This document shows, piece by piece, positions 11,401-22,900 of a stretch of 64,000 bases of DNA. Location of the stretch: the NCBI GenBank assembly GCA_000149265.1, contig CH002660.1, positions 127,758 to 191,757 on the forward strand, given 5' to 3'. A program made the translations under genes and the position numbers. Position 1 is the first letter of the stretch. Every line of letters starts with the position of its first letter. The notes beneath the pieces are model-generated. The model did not search any database, was not told where the DNA came from, and worked only from the letters and a program-made list of their open reading frames with translations. The DNA is from Ciona savignyi. Its lineage: Eukaryota; Chordata; Ascidiacea; Phlebobranchia; Cionidae.

Positions 11401-14400
11401 CGGGGATAACACATTTACGGTGGCCCATAAGATCATGCCAAAATTTCCGTTCCGTCTACAACGCCATTTTATAATGGATAAAAGTGTTTTACAAACCATA
11501 AAATATATCCCCATTAGCAAGACTATTTTGCAAATCGGCAAAACTGTTTGAAATCAAGAAAAGTTTTTTAAGATCGGCAAAACTTTAATTGAGACAGAAA
11601 ATAATTTCAAATCTATAAATAGAAAAAGAATATATTTAAATCGGAAAATCCATTAAGTCACACGTTGTATTTTTGATTTGGCAAGTGTATTTTCTAGTCG
11701 CGAAATGTATTTTCGAACAGACTCAGGTATTTCTGGTTTAAACAGATGTATTTAAATCTTGCCCAAGGACACATCTGACCTGTTTGGTTGTTTCCACTTG
11801 TCACCTTTTGTTTAAATGCCCTAGAGCCACGAATTCGGCTTAGCTTTCTGATATTGTTTTGTAATTTATTCACCCAAGGTTATATATTAGGGCTACAACG
11901 ATACTCGTAAACAAGTACGACCGGTTAGACTGGTCCATAATTGGACAGTACCATTAAACATATTAGCCCCAATAATACTTAATAATAAGCGTGAAACTAC
12001 GGTTTATTGCAATCATCACAATAACAAGAGTTGCTAAATGTGTTCGACATTACAATGCGTTTGTGGGTGCATAAACGCTATTTTTACAGATAGCAATGCG
12101 TCTGGGGTACGATAGCAGCGATACGCGTTTATTAGTATCGTCGCTATCGGTAGTATCGCACTCATCGTCGGTATCGGTAGTATCGCACTCATCGATATAT
12201 CGTTGCAGCCCTAGTATATATGGATATTCTCACCGCTAGAACTGCAGATGTTATCCACAAATATTGTGAAGTTCACTGTGTCGTTGGTATAGTATAGATA
12301 GTTTAACAACAAAAATATATACACAGATGCTTATTGGTAGCACAGTTTGCAATGTCATAAGCAGTGTGGTCTTCGGAAAATCGTATGACTACGACGACAA
12401 AGCATTCCAGTACGCTGTACAGTGCAGTTTTGACTGGTAATTTTTGTTGTCACTTATTATTGTTTAAATTATATCTTTATAACTCTAAACATCTGATGTC
12501 ATTTCATGTCTTGCATTTATCCTATGTGGCGTGTACGTCATGCTGACATCATTCAGTTTGCAAATATTACACTTCCACTATGTTTCCAGTTTTGGAGATC
12601 CAGAATACTCGGAATATTTAAATGTGCTGTTCTTCTACCCGAAGTTGCGGTTCTTCCCTCCTTTTAATAAAGCACTGGAGAAATTCATTAAAGTTCACCA
12701 AGGGCTTATAGGTTGGACAATTTTATGCTTGTACACAGGAGTTACGGTTAGGCATGTTTTAAATAGTTAGGAAAAAAGTGGCGAATCAAAAAAATCGAAC
12801 TCTTTAATTTAGATACTAAGGATACGATGCATCTTATAAGCTCATAGGATATTCATGTTTATCCCGGTGAATGGGAAAGTGCAAAGGGTGTTATCATACG
12901 TGCAATCGTCAGATTACCTTACACTCACCGTCGGGTTGCTGGAGATGATTAAGTCATTCCTTAAATTGTAGTAGAGCCCATTCGTTGGCGATGTGCGCTC
13001 AATGCCTTGCCCATCACACAACCTACAAGCTATAGCGACCAGTTTCCAATCTATACCATTGGGTGGATAAGCCGTTCAATGACCCATCAAGCTAATCAGT
13101 CTAGGTAGGACTGTACTATATTTCAAACAATTGGCTCCATATTTTCTTCAAGTTATAGCATTTAAAAATATTTTTTCGTTTTTTCCAGATTTTAATCGCA
13201 AGGAGATCGAAGAGCACGAAAAGAATCTGGACGAAAACGAACCAGCAGATTTCATCGATGCTTTTCTTATTGAGATGAAGAAACATTCGCCCGACACTTC
13301 CTGGTTTCATGTAAGCGATTATGCTAACATAATACTTAACATAATACAAAAAAGCTGTACATTCTAAGAACTAGTATATGCTCATCGGTTATACCACGGT
13401 AAAATACATTTTAATAGCTCCGGTAACCTAACCCTGTCTAATTGTTATATATCAGGGTTTCTGAAACTGAGGGGGGCGCTGTTGTTCTAGTTTTCGAAAA
13501 TTAAATTTTTGAGGCTAGGTGATGCGAGCATGAATTAAAAACGTCAAGGAAGCGGGATTGAAGAAGTTTAAGAATCACTGTTCAAGATCGGCGTCTTCTC
13601 TTTTATTTCAGGAGGAATAAATATCTTTATACTTTACAGAAAACTCAGTTACTTCATTGCTTGGGCGATATGTTTATTGCTGGTACTGAAACCAGCACCA
13701 ACACTATACTCTGGGCGATGCTAGCTTTGATACATTTTCCTAAGGTACAACAAGACCTTTACAAAGAAATCCACAAAGTTTTGGGTGAGTAATTTTCACC
13801 TGTTATATTAATTATAACTGAGGCGTTATAACATTTACACATAAATGCCAAAAAATAATATTTTTTATACAAAAACTTGAAATCCAATATATTCTATCCA
13901 GCCTCAAACTTATTAACTTGCCTCCAGGGGAACATGTAATTCCAAGCGCAGACCACGGAGAAAAGCTGCCACTGCTACGAGCTTTTATACAAGAGTTGTA
14001 TAGATACAGAACAATTGTGCCGATGTCATTACAACACAGGGCCAGCGAAGACGTGGAAATTGGAGGACATCTTATTACTAAGGATACTACGGTGAATACC
14101 CCATGTTTATGACCATTCAACATTGTCAAATCATTTTATTGGATCCGATTCAACAACAAGACATGTATAGGGTTTTCAGATGCGTTTAATCCAGCATAAC
14201 CGACACAAAATAAACAGCCAGAATCAAACGATTTAAAAAAGGTTGACTTACGTGCCTAAAACATAACATTGCACATTTACATTATAATTTCAGGCTAACA
14301 ATTTTACAAATTACCCAGCAACAATAATAAACCGTTAAATACTGTACTACCAAGCAAAATTCCGTACACCACGTATTTTGGCTGACTTACTCGAATACGA

Positions 14401-15018
14401 GACAATGGTATAATTTACGTAATAATGGCCTATCCATAGAAATCACAAGTTAGCACTACAGTTTTTGTCCGTAACATAACTTTGTCTTAACTACGCATAG
14501 TTACAATTAAATAGCTTTATGCTTCACATCTTATTTGTATAGTATTCCGTGTCGTTTCAACACAGCAAGGGCAAAATTCATACTACTGTATTTTTTTACA
14601 TATAAACATGAATTTCTTAAGTTGATATAGTAGGGTTTGTGATATAGCCGTTGCCATGTTTTGGATTTGGTAACAAATCGCATTTTTTATCCAGGTTTCC
14701 CCCAACATCGACGCGGTTCATCAAGATGAAAAGTTGTTCAAAAACCCGAAGGAATTCAACATTTATCGGCACATTGAAGGTGGAAAATTCTTTTTCAACA
14801 AGAAAATTATCCCGTTTGGTATCGGAGCTCGTTCGTGCCTTGGTGAAAAGTTGGCGAGGCTTGAAGTCTTTCTCTTTCTTGCCAACATCATTAGGAGATT
14901 CGAGATCCTCCCTGATCCTAAGAGCAAATGTCTTCCCCCGTTTAAAGATGGAATCAGTGGCCTTCTATACGTTCCATTTCGTTTTAAAATGGTGGCCAAA
15001 CCTAGGCTTGTAAATTAG
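2454..15018 (+). CDS. Cytochrome P450, CYP2-clan, copy A (9 exons, 508 aa)
   Basis: Haem-thiolate monooxygenase of the CYP2 clan, expected on the ER membrane and fed by NADPH-P450 reductase. Substrate unknown. Exons: 2454-2744, 3394-3539, 3989-4091, 12327-12436, 12590-12711, 13189-13310, 13640-13784, 13928-14091, 14695-15018. Phases join without error to a 508-residue protein ending at TAG 15016-15018. Visible are an N-terminal hydrophobic anchor (about residues 13-32), the proline-rich hinge PHPRFPPG, I-helix AGTETS (312-317), K-helix ExxR as ELYR (369-372) and the haem loop [10 protein letters not shown] with Cys449. The C-helix WxxxR reads YLEVR: tryptophan is replaced, arginine kept. I start at 2454 rather than the in-frame ATG at 2376 because the hydrophobic anchor follows directly and copy B starts at the equivalent ATG. 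Intron 3 holds a 7-kb BEL/Pao element in antisense, yet every exon is intact. CYP subfamily cannot be set by eye. Confidence 0.9.
3716..3870 (+). repeat. SINE relic in P450 copy A intron 2
   Basis: Degenerate copy of the tRNA-derived SINE family. GGACAAGGCACAACAG, CATTGCC and GAACCCAGTGGATTAAT match the SINE body. The same relic sits at 25418-25560 in copy B, so it predates the duplication. Confidence 0.6.
4258..4755 (-). repeat. 3' LTR of BEL/Pao element 1
   Basis: 498 bp, starting TGTTACTTCC and ending ATATCTTACA on the + strand, which is the TG...CA pattern. I noticed only one base differing from the partner LTR (CAAACTCCC here, CAATCTCCC there). The 76-residue frame inside is identical in both LTRs and is not a gene. 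Confidence 0.92.
4756..4767 (-). other. Polypurine tract of BEL/Pao element 1
   Basis: Directly inside the 3' LTR the minus strand reads GCGGGGGAGGA. This is the expected position and composition for the plus-strand primer of reverse transcription. Confidence 0.6.
4907..7780 (-). pseudogene. BEL/Pao element 1 pol: RT C-part, RNase H, integrase
   Basis: A 957-codon open frame. Reverse transcriptase palm motif YVDD lies near residues 94-97. A Pao-type RNase H region follows (FADAS near 270, TDSTIVL near 345). Then comes an integrase zinc-binding region (H-H-C-C, about 585-635), the integrase core (VDFFGPL near 660, SDNGTNF near 725, WERLIRS near 770) and a C-terminal domain typical of BEL/Pao integrases (WPLGRV, IAKLCV). 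The N-terminal part of the reverse transcriptase is in other frames upstream (7790-7915), so this copy could not express a continuous polyprotein unless the frame changes are sequencing errors. It acts, when intact, in retrotransposon copying and integration. Confidence 0.88.
7898..8815 (-). pseudogene. BEL/Pao element 1 pol: protease C-part to RT N-part
   Basis: A 305-codon frame continuing from the gag/protease frame with a one-base shift at 8812-8815. It carries the region between protease and reverse transcriptase ([11 protein letters not shown] is typical of Pao family pol) and the start of the RT domain. Its frame is lost near 7900. RT sequence continues in another frame to about 7795, meets a stop, and then shifts to the frame of the 4907-7780 segment. 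No start codon of its own is expected, as this is an internal polyprotein segment. Confidence 0.8.
8812..10563 (-). pseudogene. BEL/Pao element 1 gag and protease start
   Basis: A 583-codon frame. Residues 1-75 are a strongly charged Glu/Lys/Arg coiled coil. The middle (about 215-345) matches the conserved gag region of BEL/Pao elements ([11 protein letters not shown]). Two cysteine-rich zinc-binding clusters follow ([13 protein letters not shown] and a CCHC knuckle [14 protein letters not shown]). The frame ends just after the aspartic-protease active site LLDSGA. The true start may lie upstream: an ATG at about 10729 on the minus strand opens a proline-rich frame that is shifted relative to this one. 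The one-base change at 8812 might be a lesion or a recoding site. Confidence 0.85.
10785..11282 (-). repeat. 5' LTR of BEL/Pao element 1
   Basis: 498 bp, the same length as the partner at 4258-4755 and almost base-identical. As the element reads leftward, this copy should hold the active promoter. It is followed by the ATATT duplication at 11283-11287. No standard TGG primer-binding site is obvious inside it. Confidence 0.92.
11888..12213. mobile_element. hAT-type MITE in P450 copy A intron 3
   Basis: Terminal inverted repeats TAGGGCTACAACGATA (left) and TAGGGCTGCAACGATA (right, reverse complement) bound 326 bp. The flanking octamers TTATATAT (11880-11887) and GTATATAT (12214-12221) match at 7 of 8, as expected for a hAT target-site duplication. 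The interior holds local repeats of GTATCGCACTCATCG and no transposase. Copy B retains eroded interior sequence at about 26860-27110, so this element is older than the gene duplication. Confidence 0.75.
12846..13100 (-). repeat. SINE relic in P450 copy A intron 5
   Basis: Diverged minus-strand SINE: ATATTCATGTTTATCCC, CAATCGTCAGATTACC and CACCGTCGGGTTGC match the family's 3' half, and GCGACCAGTTTC its 5' half. The same relic is in copy B at about 27630-27880. Confidence 0.65.
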
Positions 15019-15886
15019 ACGTTTGGATACTGTGTACATAAGACATGTATATATTACTATGTGTGTGCGTGTGTGTACCTGTGCATGTCCCAGGCAAAGG
15101 GATGTCTCTAATTACTGCAGAATCGCTTGAAACCCTAACTCTAACTTCTAACCCTTACCCTCCAAGTTACCGCATGCCAATGTGGTAGCCAGGAACGGGT
15201 TGGGTTATATCATTCCAGTCTATCGGTTCTGTGTACTAAATATATATGTTAGTTTTCTTTTGCGTTGATTTAACATTACTCCAATATTTTAATAGAACAG
15301 TGCTCGGAAATCACTGGCACGCGTGTCAGTTGCTGCAAGTTACTTTTATTAAGATATATATAAGCGCACATAGCTTTGGAGTTTGTAGCAATGAATTGCA
15401 TACATTTATAACGATCGTGTAAAGCTATATTGTGTATTTATGGCCTATTGTATAGCACCTGTTTAACCTTCAGGAACGACACCGTCAGCAACTTCTTGTT
15501 TTATTGTTTGCTGTCTGGTGAGTAATTCAACGGGTTATTCTCTCACAAAGATAATTGACTCCGAACTATTAAATCCTTATCTTTTAGATATGTAATTGCC
15601 GCACAAGAAATCAAGTATTCGTTACTACTAATTGCAATGACCTGTAGTGAATTAGCGGTGCCTATTCCAAAAATCTTTGTCCTAATTTCCTCTGGCCTGT
15701 CAGTCGGGAGATATTTCATTTTTTAAACCAATATCAAAAACGCGTTATGCAAGACGGACCTAAGTAATCGCCTGCTTGAAGCGCAGCTCTTATAGGCATG
15801 TATATAACGAATCAGTTTAATCGTATGCATTTTATTGTGTCCACTTATGAGCTACTATAAAGAAACCTTCCGAGACGGAGTCCAGA
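15019..15886. other. 3' flank of P450 copy A
   Basis: Non-coding. Contains a short GT-rich run just after the stop (about 15060-15085) and AT-rich DNA homologous to the copy B flank. No clean AATAAA lies in the first 300 bases after the stop. The duplication unit ends at about 15886. Confidence 0.6.
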
Positions 15887-16079
15887 CATTTAAAACCGGC
15901 ATAATAGAAATTAATTGTAATACAAATAATTATTTTGTCATTCCATACCCAGTTTCACCCATTTAACCGGAAATCCCCATAAACATAACTACTCGCAAAC
16001 AGAAAGGAAGATCATATTTATAGAGGTCTTTTAAGATGTAAGGTGTTGGCATATATATATGGGGAGGTTACAATCAAGG

Positions 16080-16383
16080 ATAGGATAGGATACGATATTC
16101 ATCTTTATCCCCGTGAATGGGAAAACCAAGGGGGTTAACACACGGGCAATCGTCAGATCACCTCGCGCCCATCGTCGGGTTACCGGAGCTATTACAGTGT
16201 GTTGTATATGATAGACACTTTTCTTCAATTTGGAAAAAAACATTAATCCGCTGAGTTCAGGCAATGTCTGTAAAGTGCCTTGCCCAAGGACACAACCGAC
16301 TATAGCTAGCGACCAGTTTCGCACCTGCAACTTTTCGATTGAAAGGCGACGCACTTAAACGTTATAGACCAACGGGCCGGACT
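16080..16383 (-). mobile_element. tRNA-derived SINE, copy B 5' flank
   Basis: Minus-strand SINE ending with the GGATAGGATA-type tail at its left side and the tRNA-like head at its right. Copy A has the empty site near 1850-1860 (TACACTCAAC followed by TTGTGTTTTACAAG), while here ATCAA flanks both sides. It was inserted after the duplication. Confidence 0.85.
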
Positions 16384-16949
16384 ATCAAAATGTGTTTTAC
16401 AAGCTGTGGTTAAGGCCTTTTCGCTATTTTTTTACAAATGTATTATAACAAATCGCCCTACCTTATTTTCAGAAAACACAAACCAACGATGCGTAACATC
16501 CTACTGTGAACAAATTAACGATGTCGTCTATGCAGATTCTAATACCCTATTATTGGGCGATTACCTGGAGGGCGATTACTCTGGTTGGGCTTACTAAAAT
16601 TGAATCACAAGCCATAGGCGTTTCAGCTGGGATTAAAACTAAAATCATGTTTTTTTTATTATTTGCACAAAACATAGTGTTAAATCAAGATTAAATTTAT
16701 AATGACTCCAGCAATAAGCTACCCCAATGACCTGCCAATGATTGCGTATTAGCAAATAACTTATCCTTCTTCAGGTCTTTTGCCAATGTTTTAACCGTCT
16801 GCAATGCTAAACCTTTGTTACAAGCAGTTGAGGTACAAATAGGAATAGTTGAAACAGTATAATATTTTTTTTTGTTTTTAACTCGAATTGCTTGCTATAT
16901 ATCTATACATAAACAATTTCCTAAAAATGTACAATATCTTTAATCCCAG

Positions 16950-16969
16950 GTTCAAAGTTACTTTCGAGG
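16950..16969 (+). promoter_or_regulatory. Short 5' leader preceded by a splice-acceptor-like site, P450 copy B
   Basis: The acceptor-like TTTAATCCCAG ends at 16949, 20 nt before ATG 16970. Position and sequence are conserved with copy A (2433/2454). Confidence 0.45.
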
Positions 16970-19900
16970 ATGTTTTCTATTTTGATTGAATGGTTAAATA
17001 GTTGGAGCGGTGTTATGTCTGTTTTGATTGGGGCTTTAACGCTGTGCATGGTCGTATATCGTTACTGGTGGAAATTACCCCACCCACGGTTTCCCCCGGG
17101 GGTAAGAGGAATCCCTATTTTAGGAGCAACTCCCTTTTTTGGACGATACCCCCAGGAAACCATTGCAAAATGGTCCCGGGAGAAGTATGGACCGGTCATG
17201 TCGGTGAGATTCGGACAACAAGACGCGGTTGTCTTAAACGACTATGAATCTATTCATGAGGTAAGCATTTTGTATTTGTTATGGGGTGCGGTGAAAACTC
17301 CGTTTTACATGTAGAAATATCAATAAAAAATCAGTTTTTGATTCATGCCCATCAGGAATACACGGTGATCGTCGGATAACCTCACGGATATCATTTATGT
17401 AACCCTTTGAACGATAGTTCGAAAAGGTTCCGTATTTTTAAACCTGTACCACCCGCTCTTCTTGTGTAATACATTAGTACAAAGTGTGCTTTGGAAACTA
17501 ATAAGCTAAAACTAATAAACAAATGTTGTAAGCGTAAATGTAGTACATGTCACATTGTACTAAATTACATTTATACTTAGTTAAGCTTAAGCAATAAATC
17601 GAAATTACCATTTGGTAAATATGTGCGACTATATTAAGTTATTCCGGTTAATAATTTACCCTGTGGGTTGTCTGGTTTGCTAGTTTACAACGTCTCGTTC
17701 ACTAGTTTACAAGTTCTCGTTCCCTAGTTTAACTTTTGCGTTGTCTCCTATAAAAACCAAACAAGTTTTGATTTATTATTCGTTCATAATTCAGCCAAAT
17801 ACACCCAGACTCGCAAAAGTATAAATACACAATTTATATATAAAAAAAAAAACTTATTAGATTCAAAATACAATAAAAACAAGTCCTATTCCCAACGCAG
17901 GCGCTGGTAAAGAACATCAACGTATTCCACACCAGACCAAGCTGTTCTATAGTTGAGTGCTTTACCGAAGGTTATGGTTTCGGGTTCGCAGATGGCCATA
18001 AGAAGTACTTAGAAGTCAGAAACTTTAGTCTAGCCGCACTACGAGGGTAAGATTTTAATCCGGTTCAATACAAATTAAACATTATTTTACAAAATAAGAT
18101 TTTTCTGTGTTTGATAAGTTCTTAAGGTAACATAATTATTCATTTAAATCACTTTTGGTATATACATTTGTAATGTAAACAAAATCGAGTTTGATTATAA
18201 AGCTTCGGGCATACTACCTGTAACTGCCGAATTGCAAAAGCAGCTACAGTATATCTGTTTGGGGGGTTTTTGGGCCGTATGAAATGTTAAAGACTCCAAC
18301 TTCAATCAAACAAATCTTTAGGTATTGAATTTGTATTTGCGTTGTACGAAGTGAATTGAAGTGAGTTTTCTGCGAAAGGTTAAATACGCATTAGCATTCA
18401 CAGATATATAAGAAATGACAATACAAATTAAAGAAGAACATAATCACTTACTAACTATTCGTGGCCTATTAAAGTTGCAATTCCTATAAGTTTCCGTTGA
18501 TTCAATTTTAAGTTTAATTAACAAATATTCTGAAAATAACAATCAAAGGGTATTAATTAACACAAGATTACCAATTAAAAAGGATTAACTAACAGCTAAA
18601 ATAGATTACTGCAAACCAATATACTGCGAACACGTTTGGGCTATTCTCACATTTGGGCTTATATTCACACTTGAACATAGCATAGAAATCAAATAAAAAA
18701 AAAAAAATAAACATTAAATTTTCGCAGTTACATTCCGGCCCCTTTAAGCGATGATATTTTCACAGAGAAATTGAAAAGCTTAACATAAAAGAAAATGCGA
18801 AAATCATTTTAACCACTTGTTGTGTAACAATAACGAAGGTTTGCACTTTGAACAACTAACTTGGCAAGTGCCAAAGAAAAAATTGAAAGTTGTAACTCAA
18901 GTAAACCACACCACACTAGTCAGACAAAAGGCATAGCTTTGTAATTGGCCTGTCAAACACAGAATTTTAGTTTGTAAACGGACACTTCGGACGGTTCCTG
19001 ATTTATCAGGATAAGTTTCTATGACACGACCTAGAGACCATGTGTTTCTAGGCATATGTTCATCAACAATGAGCACCACATCATTGACAGCAAAATTCCG
19101 ACAGTTTATTTTCCATTTTTGTCTTTGTTGTAGTAGTGGCAGGTATTCACGAAGCCACCTTGTCCAGAAAATGTTTGCAAGATACTGCACTTGCCTCCAT
19201 CGTTTGCGAGAATAAACATCCTTTTTGTCAAAGATCCCAGGTGGCAAATTAGGTTGTTGTTTCAGGTGCAGCAAATGATTTGGTGTTAACGGTTCCAAGT
19301 CTAGTGGATCGTTAGACACAGTTGTCAAAGGCCGATTATTGATTATTCCTTCTACTTCACATAACAAGGTACTAAAACTTTCTTCATTCACTGTTTGTTC
19401 CTTGCACACTGAAGCGAGCACTTTACGAATTGTACGAATCTGTCGCTCCCAAACACCACCGTGGTGGGATGCACCTGGGGGGTTGAATATCCATTTAATT
19501 TGTTGTTGTAGTAGGTAGTTATGTATTGAACTTTGATTCCATTTTTGTATCTCATGTTGGAGTTCTCGTTCAGCACCAACAAAGTTTGTGGCATTGTCAG
19601 AGCGAATTTCTTGTACTTGTCCTCTTCTTGCTATGAATCTTCGAAGAGCTTGTATAAATGAGCTTGTGTCAAGGCTGTGTGCCACTTCTATGTGGATAGC
19701 TCTGGTTGTGAGACAGGTAAATATAACACCATATCTCTTTAAGTTGCTTCTTCCCTTACGTATAAGAAAGGGACCGAAGTAGTCAACACCGACATATGAA
19801 AATGGAGGCTTATTCGGGGTGAGTCGATCATGAGGAAGATCAGCCATACGTTGCACACCACGTGCTGCATTTGCTTTGCGACAATGCATGCAATTGGCCA

Positions 19901-22900
19901 GAACTTTTCTAACCTGTGGAGTTTGCTTGGAGTGATCCAGTATTTTTCACGAAGTACGGCCAATACATATTCTCTTCCCATATGACCGAAATTGGAGTGA
20001 ATATCTTCTATAATCAAGGAAGCGATATGACTGTCTTTCGGAATTATCACTTGATGCTTTGCTTCATAGGATATTGGTGCAGCAGTAAGTCGTCCACCAA
20101 CACGCAACAGTCCATCCTTCAGTATTGGACTAAGTTTAGAAATTGCACTGGACTTTAAATTCTTGCCACTAGAGACACAATTTAATTCAGAGTTGTAATA
20201 CTTTTCTTGTAGATATCTTAGAATCTCAACTTCTGCTTCATTTACCTCATCAAGGGACAGAGGTGGGATTTTTCGATGCTTATAGTTTGTTGATGGGTTC
20301 TTCGAAACTGAGCGTGCCGAGTTCAGCAATCTGCCTTTATATCTTAAAATCCAAGCAAGGATTTTCTTGGTACGATTCCAATTGGAATACTTGGTGGTAA
20401 TGCAGTCCATAAATTGCAAACTTGGCATTGTAGTTAGACATGATTTAGCAATTCTTTTTACTTCTGGGTCTTCAGGTGATAAGTGTTCCAGAAATTCTGG
20501 TTGTTTAGGCCAAGCAACACAGGCCTTCCAAAGAAACTCAGGTCCATTTGTCCATCGTGTGCATTTTAAGAATGCATCAATTGAGAGTCCCCGCGATGCG
20601 TCATCCGCAGGATTTAGGGCCGTCGGTACGTATTTCCATTGTGTGGATGATGAGTTCTCTTTGATAGTTTCCACTCTGTTAGCAACAAAGGTGTGGAATA
20701 CTTTATCTTCATTTGTGAGATACCGTAGGACAGTTGTGCTATCTGTCCAGAATAGAGATGAATTGATTGGCATCTGCAGCTCCTTGCGCAACATCTTGTC
20801 TGATCGGATTGAAATAGTGGCTGCACTTAATTCAAGCCTCGGAACTGACAAGCGCTTTAGTGGGACAAGACGTGTTTTACCATATAAAATTGAACAGTGA
20901 ACATCTCCAAGGCTATTCACCAATCGTATGTACGAAACTGATCCATATGATTCTTCAGAAGCATCCGAGAAATGGTGTAACTGTATATCAGTGACCTTAC
21001 CAAACGTGTATGGTTTGTAACATCTTGGTACTTGGAAGTTCGACAATTTAGGTAATTGATTTACCCATTTGAGCCATTTTTGTTGTTCTTTTGGTGGAAT
21101 TCGTTCATCCCACCCTAACTTGGATTTGCACAGAGTTTGTAGCAATACCTTCATGGGCTGTATAACAGCAGCACCAAACACCATTGGGTCATAGATTGAA
21201 TTTACTACAGATAAAATTCCACGTCTGGTTACAGGTTTGTCTTTAACTTTGACTCTGAAACACAGAGAGTCATTTTCTACATTCCAGGATAGACCCAGTG
21301 CTCGCTCGACTGGTAAGCGGTCACAACTTAGATCCAAGTCCTGGACTAGTTTGGCTTGTTCAGATTTTGGGATAGAGGCCAACACCTCTCTGCTGTTACT
21401 GATCCATTTTGTTATTCGAAATCCACCTTTTGGCTATAAGTTCAGAAAGATCATTAACCAGCACCTTAGCTTCCTGAATAGTTGCAGTCGAGGTAAGACA
21501 GTCGTCGACATAAAAACAGTTATGTACAGTGTCAATGACAGTAGAACTGAAGCTTCCTCTGTTGTCATCTGCAGTTTTTCTTAATGCAAAATTTGCACAG
21601 CTTGGTGAGCAGATAGTACCGAACAAAAAGACAGACATCCTAAACTCTTCCAGTTCCTCCTGTATGTCACCGTGCTTCCACCACATAAACCTGAAGTAGT
21701 CTCGATCAGATTCCGTAACTTTTACTTGGTGGAACATTGCTTGAATGTCACTCATTAAAGCAACATTTTCGCGTCTAAAACGAGACAAAACTCCAACTAA
21801 ATTGTTGGTTAAATCCGGCCCCTGTAAGAGATTGTCATTCAGGCAAATCCCCTTGAATTTGGCAGAACAATCAAACACGACCCTGATTTTATCTGGTTTT
21901 TCAGGGTGATATACTCCATGGTGGGGGATATACCATGTTTTTCCCAGTGGACCGGTTGTAGTGACCCTTTCTGCGTAGCCTTTGGTTATCATGTCTTGTA
22001 CGAATAGTTTGTAGTCTTGATAAAAGTGAGGTTCCCGGATGAACTTTTTCTTCAAGTATGCAGCTCTTTGTTCTGCTTGTATCTTGTTCACTGGCATCAC
22101 TAGGTCTTGGTTTTTGATTGGTAAGTCAATTTCGTAGTGACCATCATCCCTATGCTTGACAGATTTGGATACCCTTTGCATAAAGGTATGTTGTTCCACT
22201 GACATTTCCTTTTTCTCGTTGTTAATAGAGTCCATCACATCTGTGCATAGCTGACACATTGGGTGAGGTTCTGTTTTTATGAAAAAGCTTGATGGACGGT
22301 TTCTTGAATATATTTTCTTGCTTGGGCAATTGATTATCCATCCTACAGAAGTTTTAATTGCATAATGTCCGTTTGCAGCTCTTATGACGTTTTGAGGTTG
22401 CAGTACCTTTCATTGTTGTTTCCGATAGCAAGCCACTTCTGCACTACTTGGGGATGTGAATGTCTTTAAATTCCTTGTATTGGTCAACGTCATTCGACAT
22501 GGAATTTCAGCACTAGAGACGGGCAACTTGGAGTTTGAACACATAGGGTTTAAAGGAATGCAACTTGTCTCATCCAAGTCCAGTAATTCCAAATTTTTAA
22601 TGACCTTCACTCTTCTGTGTTGGTGGTCTCCATTAATTGTTGATGTCCAAATATCTTTTACCGGTCCATTTACACTTAACTTGTTTATTAGTAATTCTGT
22701 GATAAAAGAGGATGTACTACCATTGTCTAGAAAAGCTTGAGTGATGATTGTTTGTTTGCTTCCTTTAACACGAATCTTAACAGGCAGAATTGGTAAAAGG
22801 GTTGGGTGTGCCACCTTCTATAAGCTTTGTACTTGTTGCAGCAGAAATACAATCACCTTGTATCTCGGACTTTGGTTTGGAAACAGGGTCAGCAATTTTA

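Larger units (their letters stand above)
1665..15886 (+). repeat. Tandem duplication unit 1 (P450 copy A)
   Basis: Sequence from about 1665 (TTAAAACCGGCATA) to about 15886 is repeated at about 15890-30641. It covers the P450 5' flank, all nine exons, the introns and the 3' flank. Similarity begins at the TTAAAACC shared by 1665 and 15890, and ends after GAGTCYAGA at 15886 and 30641. Exons are nearly identical, while introns differ by small indels and by copy-specific mobile elements. Confidence 0.88.
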
